NCBI GenBank assembly: GCA_947501695.1
Contig: CANMWO010000001.1
Span: forward strand, 1,488,001 to 1,552,000
Length of the DNA: 64,000 bases
Direction: 5' to 3'
Origin: an uncultured Sphingomonadaceae bacterium
GTDB taxonomy: Bacteria > Pseudomonadota > Alphaproteobacteria > Sphingomonadales > Sphingomonadaceae
The position numbers and the translations under genes were made by a program. Shown one piece after another: positions 1 through 9,375 of this stretch. The notes under the pieces were generated by a model, which worked only from the letters and a program-made list of their open reading frames with translations, ran no database searches and was not told where the DNA came from. Each line of letters opens with the position of its first letter. The first letter of the stretch is position 1.

Positions 1-2
1 GA

Positions 3-557
3 CGGGACACGAAGCCTCTTGCCAAAGACCTAATAGATACGTTTGGAAGTCTGTCGGCCCTACTGACAGCGGACGGAGAGTCGATCAAGAAAGTTCCGGG
101 CATGGGTGAAACGAGTACTGCCGCCATTAAAATTGTTCAGGCGGCGGCACTGCGCCTAATTTCGGAGCCAGTGCGCGATCAACCAATATTAAATAGTTGG
201 CAGGCACTGCTCGACTATTTGCGCGCCGACATGGCACATCTCATCCATGAGCGCGTTCGGGTGCTCCATCTCAACAGCAAAAACCGTTTGATCCGTGACG
301 AGCTAGTAAGCGAAGGATCAATCGATCAAGCAGCCATTTACACGCGCGAAGTGATAAAGCGCGCACTGGAACTCGGGTCTGCCGCGATCATATTGGTCCA
401 TAACCACCCGAGCGGTGATAGCGCGCCCAGCCGTCAGGATATCGCTATCACCAAGGATATTTGCGATGCCGGAAGAAAACTCGGCATTGCAGTCCATGAT
501 CATATCATCATCGGCAAAGACGGTCACACTTCCTTCCGCTCAAAAGGCCTGATCTAA
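3..557 (+). CDS. radC: RadC-family JAB-domain protein, 5' end outside window
   Basis: The frame is open from the first bases of the window, so the true start lies upstream; 184 residues are visible. The N-terminal part ends in a helix-hairpin-helix-like segment (VPGMGE) and the rest is a JAB/MPN metalloprotease-like domain. The metal-binding signature HNHPSGD, followed by S and D, lies at about 399-440. RadC proteins are called DNA repair proteins from old genetics, but their biochemical role is unsettled. An internal ATG at 102 is not the start because the upstream codons read as RadC sequence. It converges on the next gene with a 7 bp gap. Confidence 0.9.
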   Translation, partial: RDTKPLAKDLIDTFGSLSALLTADGESIKKVPGMGETSTAAIKIVQAAALRLISEPVRDQPILNSWQALLDYLRADMAHLIHERVRVLHLNSKNRLIRDELVSEGSIDQAAIYTREVIKRALELGSAAIILVHNHPSGDSAPSRQDIAITKDICDAGRKLGIAVHDHIIIGKDGHTSFRSKGLI

Positions 558-564
558 AAATGCC

Positions 565-2727
565 TTAAGCGCCACTATCCTTACCCGTGATCAGGCGGAT
601 GCCGAGTTGCAACGTGAAATAAGACCATATCCAGTTCACCAAAACCGCTATCCGATTTCGCATGCCGGAGAGAAAACCAACATGTACCGCGCCCCAAAGC
701 CACCAGGCCAAAGCGCCATGCAATTTGACAAAGCCAAAATCGGCCACGGCACTTTTCCGGCCGATGGTCGCCAGGCTGCCCTGATGCTTATATTTAAAGG
801 GCGCGACTTGTTCGCCGTCCAGAAGCTGCTGCTGGATATAGTTGGCGACATAGACGCCCGCTTGCTTGGCCGCAGGCGCTAGCCCAGGAACCGGATTGCC
901 ATCCCAAGCGTTGCTGCCGGCTGTGTCGCCAATCGCGAAGACATTTTCATGGCCCGCAACCCGCATATGCTCATCGACTGCAACCCGCCCTGCCCGATCC
1001 GTATTGGCTTCGAGCCATTTGCCAGCAGGAGAAGCAATGACACCCGCAGCCCAAAGGACCGTCTCCGTCGCGATCTCTATATCGTCGCCGATTTTAACGC
1101 GATCGGCAGCTATATCGGTCACGCGTGATTTCAAACGAATATCCACACCCAAATTGCTAAGCGACGCCGCAGCATGGGCAGACAGGTCTTCCGGAAAGGC
1201 TGGCAATATTCGATCGCCTGATTGCACAAGGATGATTTGTGCTTGTTCTGGATCAATCCGGCTGAACTCGTCCTTGAGGCCGTGATGGGCAAGCTCGGCA
1301 ATGGCACCGGCCAGCTCGACACCCGTCGGACCAGCACCGACAATGACAAAAGTCATCAGACGTTTTACCCGTTCCGTGTCACTGGACGATTCCGCCCGCT
1401 CAAACGCGCGCAAAACATGGCCACGAACCGAAACGCCATCTTCGATAGTTTTCAGGCCGGGAGCATAGGGTGCCCATTCATCTTTGCCAAAATAGCTATG
1501 TGATGCGCCGGTAGCCAACACCAGATGATCGTAATCCAGACTATTCTGACCATAGGTCAGCGTTTTCTGGATGCTATCGATGCTACTTACTTCACCCAAT
1601 AATACCCGAACATTGCCATCTTTCCGGAACAGTCCCCGGATCGGGGTAGCTACATCTGCGGGCGACAATGCTGCCGTTGCAATTTGATAAAGCAACGGCT
1701 GGAATAGATGATAATTATGTCGGTCAATCAGCGTGATACGGACAGGCAGGTTCTTGAGCTTGTTCACGCATGCTAATCCACCAAAGCCAGCACCCACAAC
1801 CACAATATGCGGCCAATGATCTGGCACATCCTCATATTTTCGATCGAACAAGATATTCGACTCCAGCCAACCGGAAATCATCCTGTCGATCGACAGATAA
1901 CCTGCACCAAAAACGATCATCAATCCGAAAAGCAGCATCGGATAAAGCGTTAAATCGGGATGCAAACCCATCACCGCCAAAGTGCTGAGGACAATTATCA
2001 GCGCTAGGCCTGTGATCGGAATGATGAATCCAGCAATCAGCAAGATCGCCAGACCAATTGCCAAAGCGGGACTGATGCCAACAAAGCTATTCACAGGCAG
2101 AAATAATTCCGGACCCGCCATACCAACCATGCCCGCGACAGCCAGCAATGTCACAGCCAGCCATATCCGAACGGCGAGCAGCCATGCGGGTGCCGCCTTG
2201 TCCGTCAAAAACTTGAAAAAACGCATGACTGGACGCGCAAATGGCAAGGCACTGCCGCCCAATCCGCCAGCCACAGCGCGATCAAAGGAGAATCCCCCTG
2301 CCCCGCGCAGGACATACCAACCCAATATCGCGATCAACCAAAGATTGAGGTCGATCGGAATATATTCGATCTGGCTCACCGCCAGTAGCGTCAATATCGC
2401 TAGCGCTGCTCCGCGTGTGAAAAGTCCGAATAATAGTAATATCGGCGCAACAATTTCTATTGTCACACCAATTAGTGCAGCCGTTTCGGGCGCCATCCAC
2501 GAAACTGGATATTCAAAGCGGGCTAGGCTAAGGGCTGTATCCCAATCAGAAAGTTTCACCACGCCTGAGCGAAATATCGCCTGCGCAACGAAAAGCCGGA
2601 CCAGCAGATCAAAAACAGGGCTGATCAACGCTATGATCGAACGATAGGTCTTTACCCAGATACGCAGCGTAACCCGCAAAAATGGTGACAGGCGTTCTTC
2701 TTGCAACACGGCTTGATCGATAGTCAT
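565..2727 (-). CDS. DoxX-like membrane domain fused to type II NADH dehydrogenase
   Basis: This 720-residue protein joins two modules. Residues 1 to about 290 are hydrophobic with a DoxX-like pattern (several membrane segments between 40 and 140, and more between 180 and 280). From about 305 onward it is a type II NADH:quinone oxidoreductase: a first Rossmann motif VVVGAGFGG at 309-317, the family hallmark NYHLFQPLLYQIATAALSP, a second dinucleotide motif (IVGAGPTGVELAG), and a C-terminal ATIGR segment. NDH-2 passes electrons from NADH to quinone without pumping protons. Normal NDH-2 is about 400-430 residues, so the N-terminal 300 are extra. The start is preceded by AAGGGG. Confidence 0.88.
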   Translation of the reverse strand: MTIDQAVLQEERLSPFLRVTLRIWVKTYRSIIALISPVFDLLVRLFVAQAIFRSGVVKLSDWDTALSLARFEYPVSWMAPETAALIGVTIEIVAPILLLFGLFTRGAALAILTLLAVSQIEYIPIDLNLWLIAILGWYVLRGAGGFSFDRAVAGGLGGSALPFARPVMRFFKFLTDKAAPAWLLAVRIWLAVTLLAVAGMVGMAGPELFLPVNSFVGISPALAIGLAILLIAGFIIPITGLALIIVLSTLAVMGLHPDLTLYPMLLFGLMIVFGAGYLSIDRMISGWLESNILFDRKYEDVPDHWPHIVVVGAGFGGLACVNKLKNLPVRITLIDRHNYHLFQPLLYQIATAALSPADVATPIRGLFRKDGNVRVLLGEVSSIDSIQKTLTYGQNSLDYDHLVLATGASHSYFGKDEWAPYAPGLKTIEDGVSVRGHVLRAFERAESSSDTERVKRLMTFVIVGAGPTGVELAGAIAELAHHGLKDEFSRIDPEQAQIILVQSGDRILPAFPEDLSAHAAASLSNLGVDIRLKSRVTDIAADRVKIGDDIEIATETVLWAAGVIASPAGKWLEANTDRAGRVAVDEHMRVAGHENVFAIGDTAGSNAWDGNPVPGLAPAAKQAGVYVANYIQQQLLDGEQVAPFKYKHQGSLATIGRKSAVADFGFVKLHGALAWWLWGAVHVGFLSGMRNRIAVLVNWIWSYFTLQLGIRLITGKDSGA

Positions 2728-2792
2728 TTCAGGATCCCCTTACCACCCTATTCGCAGCAACTCTTTGCAGGTTACAGCCTGCCTTCACGCAA

Positions 2793-3893
2793 TCAATATA
2801 GAAACATCGGCATACCTTCTATTTGCACCAGATTGGCGCGATATTCGCGCGCGTCGTAAAGACCAGATACGTTAACGCCCTTGGTTCCGCCAAGCAGCGA
2901 TCCGATAGGCACTACGCCATAGTTACCGTCGGTCAGGCAAACCATGTTGGACGTACGGCCTTCCTCGATCAGTTGCACCGCCAATGCTCCAAATGCGAAG
3001 CCAACCATTCGGTCCATCGCGTCCGGTTCGCCGGCGCGCATCAGATAGGCCAGTTCCTGGACGATCGTGCGTTCCGGAGAGCGCGCCTCGATTTCTCTCG
3101 CCAATTGTGTGCCGATATTAACGCCGATACGATTAGTATTGGATTTGCTCATTTCACCATCATCGGCATTGCTGCCGGCCAAAGTAGCGCCTTCAGACAC
3201 TAAGCAAATGGCATAGCTTTCCGGGTTGTTCGACTTGTCTTTCAGCAATAACGGCAACAAGATATCAATGTCCGCCGGTACCTCGGCAATGATAGTGCGA
3301 TCTGATTGCGACAGAAAGCCGGACAATAGAGCCGTTTCACCGGACCGGCGCCCGAACAATTCGATAACCGCTATCCGTTCATGACTCGCCACGGTTGTTC
3401 GAAGCGCGTTTATGGCTTCAACCGATCGCGTGACCGCAGTCGAAAAACCGATGCAATAATCCGTACCAAAAACATCATTATCCATCGTCTTAGGTATAGA
3501 AATGACCTTGCGTCCAAGGCTAGCCAGATGCGCTGAAAATCGCAATGTACCATCGCCACCCATAGTAATGAGAGCATCGACTTTCAGCGCGTCCAATATA
3601 TCGAGCACCTTTTGCGTCTGATCACCTTCAGAGGTTGTCCGTGGATCGCAGCGGGAACTGTGCAATATCGTTCCGCCTTGCCGATCGATCCCACGCACCG
3701 CGTCTTTATCGAGCACCATCGCGCAATTTTCCAACGACCATGGGTCCGTAGGATCAGTTTCCAGCACCCCTTCCCAACCGCGCCGCAGACCTATAACATC
3801 CCAGCCGCGCTGCCAGGCCGACATCGCAATTGAACGGATACACGGGTTAAGCCCCGGAACATCGCCCCCACCGGTTAATACTGCCAGACGCAT
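2793..3893 (-). CDS. pfkA: 6-phosphofructokinase (PfkA family)
   Basis: This 366-residue protein carries the PFK signatures TGGGDVPGLN (7-16), MGGDGT (111-116) and PKTMDND (134-140). It phosphorylates fructose 6-phosphate, the committing step of upper glycolysis. At the two diagnostic positions it has Gly (as in ATP enzymes, GGDG) and Lys (PKT, which PPi enzymes also have). Actinobacterial enzymes with this Gly/Lys pair are ATP-dependent, so ATP is the more likely donor, but PPi is not excluded. GGGGAG lies 7 nt before the ATG. The gene lies 65 bp upstream of the DoxX/NDH-2 gene on the same strand and is divergent from purB. Confidence 0.9.
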   Translation of the reverse strand: MRLAVLTGGGDVPGLNPCIRSIAMSAWQRGWDVIGLRRGWEGVLETDPTDPWSLENCAMVLDKDAVRGIDRQGGTILHSSRCDPRTTSEGDQTQKVLDILDALKVDALITMGGDGTLRFSAHLASLGRKVISIPKTMDNDVFGTDYCIGFSTAVTRSVEAINALRTTVASHERIAVIELFGRRSGETALLSGFLSQSDRTIIAEVPADIDILLPLLLKDKSNNPESYAICLVSEGATLAGSNADDGEMSKSNTNRIGVNIGTQLAREIEARSPERTIVQELAYLMRAGEPDAMDRMVGFAFGALAVQLIEEGRTSNMVCLTDGNYGVVPIGSLLGGTKGVNVSGLYDAREYRANLVQIEGMPMFLY

Positions 3894-4014
3894 ATTCTTC
3901 TCCCCAATGATCCACCCGTTGCCGACTCATAATGTAGCTGCTAGCGGGGCGGCAAATCTCTGACCATGCTATGGCCAGATTAAACCAGCTTTTACCGATT
4001 CAAGGAAAGAAAAA

Positions 4015-5316
4015 ATGGTACCTCGCTATTCCCGCCCCGAAATGGTTGCCATTTGGGAACCCGAATCCAAATTCCAGATCTGGTTTGAGATTGAAGCGCA
4101 TGCCACCGATGCCTTGGCTGAATTGGGAGTTGTACCAAAGGAAGCTGCCGAAGCTATCTGGGCCAAAGGCAAATTTGATGTTGCGCGCATTGACGAAATT
4201 GAGCGCGAAGTAAAACATGATGTCATCGCTTTCCTGACCAATGTTGCGGAGAATGTGGGCGACGAAGCACGCTTCATGCACCAAGGCATGACGTCGAGCG
4301 ATGTGCTCGACACCTGTGTAGCAGTGCAACTCACGCGCGCGACAGACATATTGCTCGCCGATTTGGACAAGCTACTCGCGGCAATCAAGACCCGCGCTTA
4401 TGAGCATAAACTGACGCCGACAATCGGTCGCAGTCATGGCATCCACGGCGAACCGGTGACCTTCGGAATGAAACTGGCGCAGGCCTATGCCGAATTTGAA
4501 CGGAACCGCAAGCGTCTGGTCTTGGCCCGCGAGGAAATCGCAACCTGCGCGATATCCGGCGCGGTCGGCACCTTTGCGAATATCGACCCGAAAGTCGAAG
4601 CGCATGTCGCGGAAAAAATGGGCCTTGAAATCGAACCGGTATCGACACAGGTCATTCCTCGTGACCGCCATGCACAATATTTTGCTACATTGGCTGTCTT
4701 AGCTTCGTCCGTAGAACGACTAGCGGTTGAGGTGCGTCACTTGCAACGCACCGAAGTGCTGGAGGCCGAGGAATATTTCTCACCCGGTCAAAAAGGCTCC
4801 AGCGCGATGCCGCACAAGCGCAACCCGATCCTGACCGAAAATCTTACGGGACTTGCCCGAATGGTTCGGAGCTATGCCCTGCCCGCGATGGAAAATGTCG
4901 CTTTGTGGCATGAGCGGGATATCTCGCACAGTTCAGTGGAACGAATGATCGGCCCTGATGCCACGATCACTCTCGATTTTGCATTGTCCCGTCTAACCGG
5001 CGTGATTGAAAAACTGCTTATCTACCCAGAACGCATGCAAAAAAATCTCGATCGAATGGGTGGCCTCGTCCACTCTCAACGTGTCCTGTTGGCGCTTACA
5101 CAGGCCGGTATCAGCCGCGAGGACAGCTACCGAATCGTTCAGCGCAACGCGATGAAGGTCTGGGAATCCGATGGTGAGATTGCCCTGCTCGATCTACTCA
5201 AAGCCGATCCTGATGTTGCAGCAAAACTAACACATGAAGAGCTGGAAGAGCGGTTCAATCTTGATTATCATTTCAAGCATATCGACACGATTTTCAACCG
5301 TGTGTTCGGGGAATAA
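4015..5316 (+). CDS. purB: Adenylosuccinate lyase
   Basis: A 433-residue member of the fumarase/aspartase superfamily with the signature loop GSSAMPHKRNP at 261-271, whose Ser is the catalytic acid/base residue of the family, and an upstream TSSDVLDT motif. It cleaves SAICAR to AICAR and adenylosuccinate to AMP in purine synthesis. Its length matches the short Bacillus-type PurB rather than the longer E. coli form. AAGGAAAG precedes the ATG. The gene is transcribed away from pfkA across a 121 bp gap and is followed by an 88 bp gap before the next forward unit. Confidence 0.97.
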   Translation: MVPRYSRPEMVAIWEPESKFQIWFEIEAHATDALAELGVVPKEAAEAIWAKGKFDVARIDEIEREVKHDVIAFLTNVAENVGDEARFMHQGMTSSDVLDTCVAVQLTRATDILLADLDKLLAAIKTRAYEHKLTPTIGRSHGIHGEPVTFGMKLAQAYAEFERNRKRLVLAREEIATCAISGAVGTFANIDPKVEAHVAEKMGLEIEPVSTQVIPRDRHAQYFATLAVLASSVERLAVEVRHLQRTEVLEAEEYFSPGQKGSSAMPHKRNPILTENLTGLARMVRSYALPAMENVALWHERDISHSSVERMIGPDATITLDFALSRLTGVIEKLLIYPERMQKNLDRMGGLVHSQRVLLALTQAGISREDSYRIVQRNAMKVWESDGEIALLDLLKADPDVAAKLTHEELEERFNLDYHFKHIDTIFNRVFGE

Positions 5317-5404
5317 GGCCCTTGTTTAACCCTAATTAGTAACAAGTCTGGTCACTGATCGAATTTACGCGTAATATGTAAAAAAATGCAAATAAGGGTA
5401 TCGC

Positions 5405-5809
5405 ATGCAGTTCATTAAAACGCTTTTCTGGGTGATATTGGCAATCATATTGGTCGTGTTCGCGGTCAATAACTGGTCGCCCACATCCGTATTGATCTGG
5501 GAAGATGTTCGCATCGACACCAAATTACCAGTGCTAGTAATTGGCGCTTTTTTGCTAGGTTTCGTTCCTCTTTGGTTGATTCACCGTACATCCAAATGGC
5601 GTTTGAATCGCCGGATCAAGACGTTGGAAGCAGCAGCCCGGCCAACACCGGCTCCCGCAACAACAACCAGCACTGCTCCAAAAACACCACCCGCACCGGC
5701 ATCTCAAACAAAGCCCCCTGCTACGCCACTTGATTTGGGCAAAGAACAGATCGCCGAACCTGTTCCAGCGGTGTCACCCGTGACCAATGACAAGGCAACT
5801 GGCGCATGA
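5405..5809 (+). CDS. LapA-domain (DUF1049) inner-membrane protein
   Basis: This 134-residue protein has two membrane segments (about 4-22 and 44-62) with the LapA/DUF1049 pattern, including FAVNNW and a basic stretch after the second segment (HRTSKWRLNRRIK). The tail from about 80 is rich in Pro, Ala and Thr and is probably disordered. E. coli LapA works with LapB in regulating lipopolysaccharide synthesis, but no lapB is present here, so the role is open. AAGGG lies 7 nt before the ATG. The stop overlaps the pyrF start (ATGA), indicating translational coupling. Confidence 0.8.
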   Translation: MQFIKTLFWVILAIILVVFAVNNWSPTSVLIWEDVRIDTKLPVLVIGAFLLGFVPLWLIHRTSKWRLNRRIKTLEAAARPTPAPATTTSTAPKTPPAPASQTKPPATPLDLGKEQIAEPVPAVSPVTNDKATGA

Positions 5810-6480
5810 CCAACCCGATATATGTGGCAATTGATACACCAATATTAGACAATGCTATTGCATTGGCCAATTCGGTCAAAGGTCATGTTGGCGGTTTGAA
5901 GCTCGGCCTCGAATTTTTTTGCGCCAATGGCCATCATGGTGTTCATGAAATCCAGAAAATCGGCCTGCCCATTTTCCTTGACCTTAAACTCCATGACATT
6001 CCCAACACGGTCGCAAAAGCGATGCAGGCAATTAATGTCCTCGAACCCGCAATTGTTACCATCCACGCTTCTGGCGGCCGCGCGATGATGGAAGATGCTA
6101 AGGCTGCAGCAGGCATCAACACAAAAGTAGTAGGCGTAACGCTGCTCACCTCTTTGGATGAGCGCGATATGAGAAAGATCGGTTATACTGGCAGCCCGCA
6201 TGACCAGGTGGAGCGGCTAGCAAGCCTTGCCGCCGAAGCTGGTTTGGATGGTATTGTCTGTTCCGGTAATGAAGTGGGCGCGGCTCATAAGGTCTGGAAA
6301 GACGGCTATTTCGTGGTACCCGGATTGCGTCCAGCCAATGGCAAAGCGGGCGATCAAAAACGCACCGTTACGCCCCGCGCGGCGCGTGATGATGGTGCGA
6401 GTATTTTGGTGATCGGCCGTCCAATCACCGCAGCGGACAATCCCAATGCCGCGGCACGGGCGATTGAGGCGACTCTCTAA
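5806..6480 (+). CDS. pyrF: Orotidine 5'-phosphate decarboxylase
   Basis: A 224-residue TIM-barrel enzyme converting OMP to UMP, the last step of pyrimidine synthesis. The active-site signature DLKLHDIPNT begins at residue 59 (Asp59, Lys61, Asp64 are the catalytic network), and the phosphate-binding end VPGLRP is present in the C-terminal third. It overlaps the LapA-like gene by 4 nt and lies 8 nt before trpF, so it is probably cotranscribed with the trp genes. Confidence 0.96.
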   Translation: MTNPIYVAIDTPILDNAIALANSVKGHVGGLKLGLEFFCANGHHGVHEIQKIGLPIFLDLKLHDIPNTVAKAMQAINVLEPAIVTIHASGGRAMMEDAKAAAGINTKVVGVTLLTSLDERDMRKIGYTGSPHDQVERLASLAAEAGLDGIVCSGNEVGAAHKVWKDGYFVVPGLRPANGKAGDQKRTVTPRAARDDGASILVIGRPITAADNPNAAARAIEATL

Positions 6481-6488
6481 ACCAGCCG

Positions 6489-7133
6489 ATGAAAACCCAA
6501 ATCAAAATATGTGGCTTATCAAATGAAGCCAGCATCGCAGCTGCCGCAGAAGCGGGAGCCGATTATGTTGGCCTCGTTCATTTCGAGAAAAGTCCACGCC
6601 ATGTCACGCTGGCGCGTGCTGCCGAACTGCGGGAAGCCGCCGCAAAATCTCTCAAAATCGTGCTCTTGCTCGTCAACGCGGATCCCAAGTTGACTGGACG
6701 CGCGGTTAATATCGTGCACCCCGACATCATCCAGTTTCATGGTGGAGAAACTCCCGAATGGATCAAGTTGGTCCGTGATCAAGGCAAGGTCGAAGTCTGG
6801 AAGGCGCTAGGTTTAAGGGACAAGGCAACCTTGGCAAAAAGCAGCCGATTCGAGGGAGCTGCCGACCGACTCTTATTCGATGCCCCAGCAAAAGCCCTGC
6901 CCGGCGGCACCGGTACGAGTTTTGATTGGTCTGTCTTGGCTGGCCATGATCATAAGGTACCCTGGGGTCTTGCCGGCGGTCTGAATTCCGATAATATTGC
7001 CCAAGCCATGGAAGCTACAAACCCGCCGCTCGTCGATGTTTCTTCAGGTGTAGAATCAGCACCTGGCGTCAAAGATGTGGACAGAATCGCTGCCTTTTGC
7101 CAAGCGGTTCGCACATATGACGAAACAAGATAA
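6489..7133 (+). CDS. trpF: Phosphoribosylanthranilate isomerase
   Basis: A 214-residue TIM-barrel enzyme of tryptophan synthesis (PRA to CdRP). The N-terminal KICGL motif places the catalytic Cys at residue 8, and the catalytic Asp is residue 131 in LLFDA. Phosphate-binding loops are GLAGGLN at 160-166 and DVSSGVES at 183-190. The 3' end overlaps trpB by 17 nt. Confidence 0.97.
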   Translation: MKTQIKICGLSNEASIAAAAEAGADYVGLVHFEKSPRHVTLARAAELREAAAKSLKIVLLLVNADPKLTGRAVNIVHPDIIQFHGGETPEWIKLVRDQGKVEVWKALGLRDKATLAKSSRFEGAADRLLFDAPAKALPGGTGTSFDWSVLAGHDHKVPWGLAGGLNSDNIAQAMEATNPPLVDVSSGVESAPGVKDVDRIAAFCQAVRTYDETR

Positions 7134-8358
7134 ACTCTCGAACAGCTTCCGCAATCAACCCGATGATCGCGGCCATTTTGGCCAATTTGGTGGGCGTTAT
7201 GTTGCCGAAACGCTGATGCCACTGATCCTCGATCTGGAAAAGCATTATCGCGCAGCGCAAGCCGATCCGGCTTTTGCCGAAGAATTTGATGATCTTCTCG
7301 AACATTATGTCGGCCGCCCTAGCCCACTTTACTATGCAGAACGCCTGACCGATCACGTCCGCAAAGATGCGCCTGCTGGCAAAGGCGCGCAGATCTGGTT
7401 CAAACGCGACGAGCTCAACCACACCGGCGCGCACAAGATCAACAACTGTATCGGCCAGATTTTGCTTGCCAAACGCATGGGTAAGACCCGGATTATCGCC
7501 GAAACCGGCGCGGGCCAGCATGGTGTGGCAACAGCAACCGTTTGCGCCCGCTTTGGCCTGCCCTGTGTTGTCTATATGGGCGCGACCGATGTGGTTCGCC
7601 AAAAACCTAATCTGTTCCGCATGAAGTTACTGGGCGCAGAAGTTATCTCAGTGGAAAGCGGCTCTGGGACGCTGAAAGACGCGATGAACGACGCGATGCG
7701 CGACTGGGTCGCCAATGTCGACGATACGTTTTACATCATTGGCACCGCCGCTGGGCCCCATCCCTATCCCGAACTGGTCCGCGACTTTCAAAGCGTGATC
7801 GGCCGTGAAGCCCGCGAGCAAATGCTGGAAAGAACCGGCCGCCTGCCCGACATGCTCGTCGCGGCCATTGGCGGTGGGTCCAATGCCATTGGACTGTTCC
7901 ACCCGTTTCTCGATGATCCTGAGGTCGAGATGCTTGGAATCGAAGCGGCTGGCCATGGCCTAGACAAAGAACATGCCGCATCGCTCGCTGGCGGCAAGCC
8001 GGGCATTTTGCATGGCAACAAAACATATTTGTTGCAAGACGAAGACGGCCAGATTGACGAAGCCCATTCGATCAGCGCTGGCCTCGACTATCCCGGCATT
8101 GGTCCCGAGCATAGCTGGTTGAAAGAATCCGGCCGTGTGCGCTATGACAGCGTGACCGACACCGAAGCGTTAGAAGCGTTCCAATTGCTCTGCAGCACCG
8201 AAGGCATTATTCCAGCGCTGGAACCATCCCACGCTATCGCGGCGGTTGCGCGTGAAGCCGTGAAGATGGACAAGGATCAGATCATTCTCGCCAATCTCTG
8301 CGGTCGCGGCGACAAGGATATTTTCACAGTTGCCGAGGCTTTGGGGACGGAGATTTGA
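7117..8358 (+). CDS. trpB: Tryptophan synthase beta chain
   Basis: A 413-residue PLP enzyme joining indole and serine. The PLP lysine is Lys107 in HTGAHKINN, the phosphate-binding loop is GGGSNAIG near 252-259, and the ETGAGQHG motif is present. The start is set at the ATG inside the 3' end of trpF, giving the family N-terminus ([15 protein letters not shown]). An upstream in-frame start at 7075 would add 14 unrelated residues. The stop codon overlaps the TTG start of a small membrane gene. Confidence 0.97.
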   Translation: MTKQDKLSNSFRNQPDDRGHFGQFGGRYVAETLMPLILDLEKHYRAAQADPAFAEEFDDLLEHYVGRPSPLYYAERLTDHVRKDAPAGKGAQIWFKRDELNHTGAHKINNCIGQILLAKRMGKTRIIAETGAGQHGVATATVCARFGLPCVVYMGATDVVRQKPNLFRMKLLGAEVISVESGSGTLKDAMNDAMRDWVANVDDTFYIIGTAAGPHPYPELVRDFQSVIGREAREQMLERTGRLPDMLVAAIGGGSNAIGLFHPFLDDPEVEMLGIEAAGHGLDKEHAASLAGGKPGILHGNKTYLLQDEDGQIDEAHSISAGLDYPGIGPEHSWLKESGRVRYDSVTDTEALEAFQLLCSTEGIIPALEPSHAIAAVAREAVKMDKDQIILANLCGRGDKDIFTVAEALGTEI

Positions 8359-8552
8359 TCGCGAGCTTTGCCTATCGCCTGATGCGTTATATCGCGATCT
8401 TAGGCTGCCTCGTGTATATCGTGTCACCTGGAAGCAGTTTCTTTCGTGGCAAAGGGTTTGTAGTCAACGAGACCGATTGGATTCTCGTAATTCCCGTCGG
8501 ATTAATGATGTTAGTTCATGAAATACGTCGCTATCGCAAGTCATTGCCATGA
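8355..8552 (+). CDS. Small two-segment membrane protein inside the trp operon
   Basis: A 65-residue open frame lies between trpB and trpA. Its TTG start overlaps the trpB stop (TTGA) and its end overlaps the trpA start (ATGA), so all three frames are linked by 4 nt overlaps. If the internal ATG at 8382 is used instead, the protein has 56 residues. There are two hydrophobic segments (about 8-24 and 41-56) and a basic C-terminus (RRYRKS). I do not recognise the family. TrpB and TrpA form a complex and are usually adjacent, so an intervening gene is unusual. The frame spans the whole gap, which argues it is real. Confidence 0.65.
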   Translation: MIASFAYRLMRYIAILGCLVYIVSPGSSFFRGKGFVVNETDWILVIPVGLMMLVHEIRRYRKSLP

Positions 8553-9355
8553 ACGGAGATCGATTCTTGAACCGCCTTTCCAACGCCTTCCCCACCGATC
8601 GCGCAGCTCTCGTGACCTTCGTAACCGGCGGCGACCCAAGTGCTGCCGACACCGGCGCTATCCTTGATGCGCTCGTCGAAGGCGGTGCAGACATTATCGA
8701 ACTCGGCATGCCCTTCACAGACCCGATGGCCGATGGCCCTGCCATTCAGGCCGCGAATATTCGCAGCCTGAAAGCTGGCACAAAAACTGCCGATTTATTG
8801 AACATTGCGACCGCTTTTCGCCAGCGCCATCCCACGGTTCCACTTGTCCTGATGGGCTATGCCAATCCGATGACCATCCGCGGGGCCGAATGGTTTGCCG
8901 ATGCTTGTGTGCAAGCTGGAGTTGATGGCGTGATCTGTGTCGATATTCCGGTTGAGGAAGATGATAGCTTGGGCGATAGTTTGCGCGCCAAAGATGTCGC
9001 CGTGATCCGCCTTGCTACGCCAACTACGGACGCGGCGCGCCTGCCAAACATATTGAAAAATGCCTCTGGCTTTCTCTATTATGTATCGGTCGCGGGTATT
9101 ACCGGCCTGCAGCAAGCTGCTCAAGCCAGCATCCAAGAAGCAGTCACGCGCTTGAAAGCCGGAACAGACTTACCGGTCGCGGTTGGCTTTGGTGTTCGCA
9201 CACCGGAACAAGCCGACGATATCGCGCGCGTTGCGGATGGTGTTGTCGTCGGATCCGCCATTGTTGAAATCATCGCGAAACATGGCGCTGATGCGCCGCC
9301 GCATGTGAAGGCCTATGTAAAATCACTTTCTGATGCTATCAGAAGCGCACGCTAA
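8549..9355 (+). CDS. trpA: Tryptophan synthase alpha chain
   Basis: A 268-residue TIM-barrel subunit that cleaves indole-3-glycerol phosphate. The catalytic acids are visible as Glu51 in IELGMPF and Asp62 in MADGPAIQ; the phosphate-binding region includes GFGVRTPEQA and DGVVVGSAIV near the C-terminus. The ATG overlaps the end of the small membrane gene by 4 nt. Ends 20 nt before accD. Confidence 0.97.
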   Translation: MNGDRFLNRLSNAFPTDRAALVTFVTGGDPSAADTGAILDALVEGGADIIELGMPFTDPMADGPAIQAANIRSLKAGTKTADLLNIATAFRQRHPTVPLVLMGYANPMTIRGAEWFADACVQAGVDGVICVDIPVEEDDSLGDSLRAKDVAVIRLATPTTDAARLPNILKNASGFLYYVSVAGITGLQQAAQASIQEAVTRLKAGTDLPVAVGFGVRTPEQADDIARVADGVVVGSAIVEIIAKHGADAPPHVKAYVKSLSDAIRSAR

Positions 9356-9375
9356 AAAATCTGGGGAATTGACGC

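Noticed and set aside
1982-2647. 221-codon open frame on + strand
   Set aside because: It is opposite the DoxX/NDH-2 gene and has biased composition without recognisable motifs.
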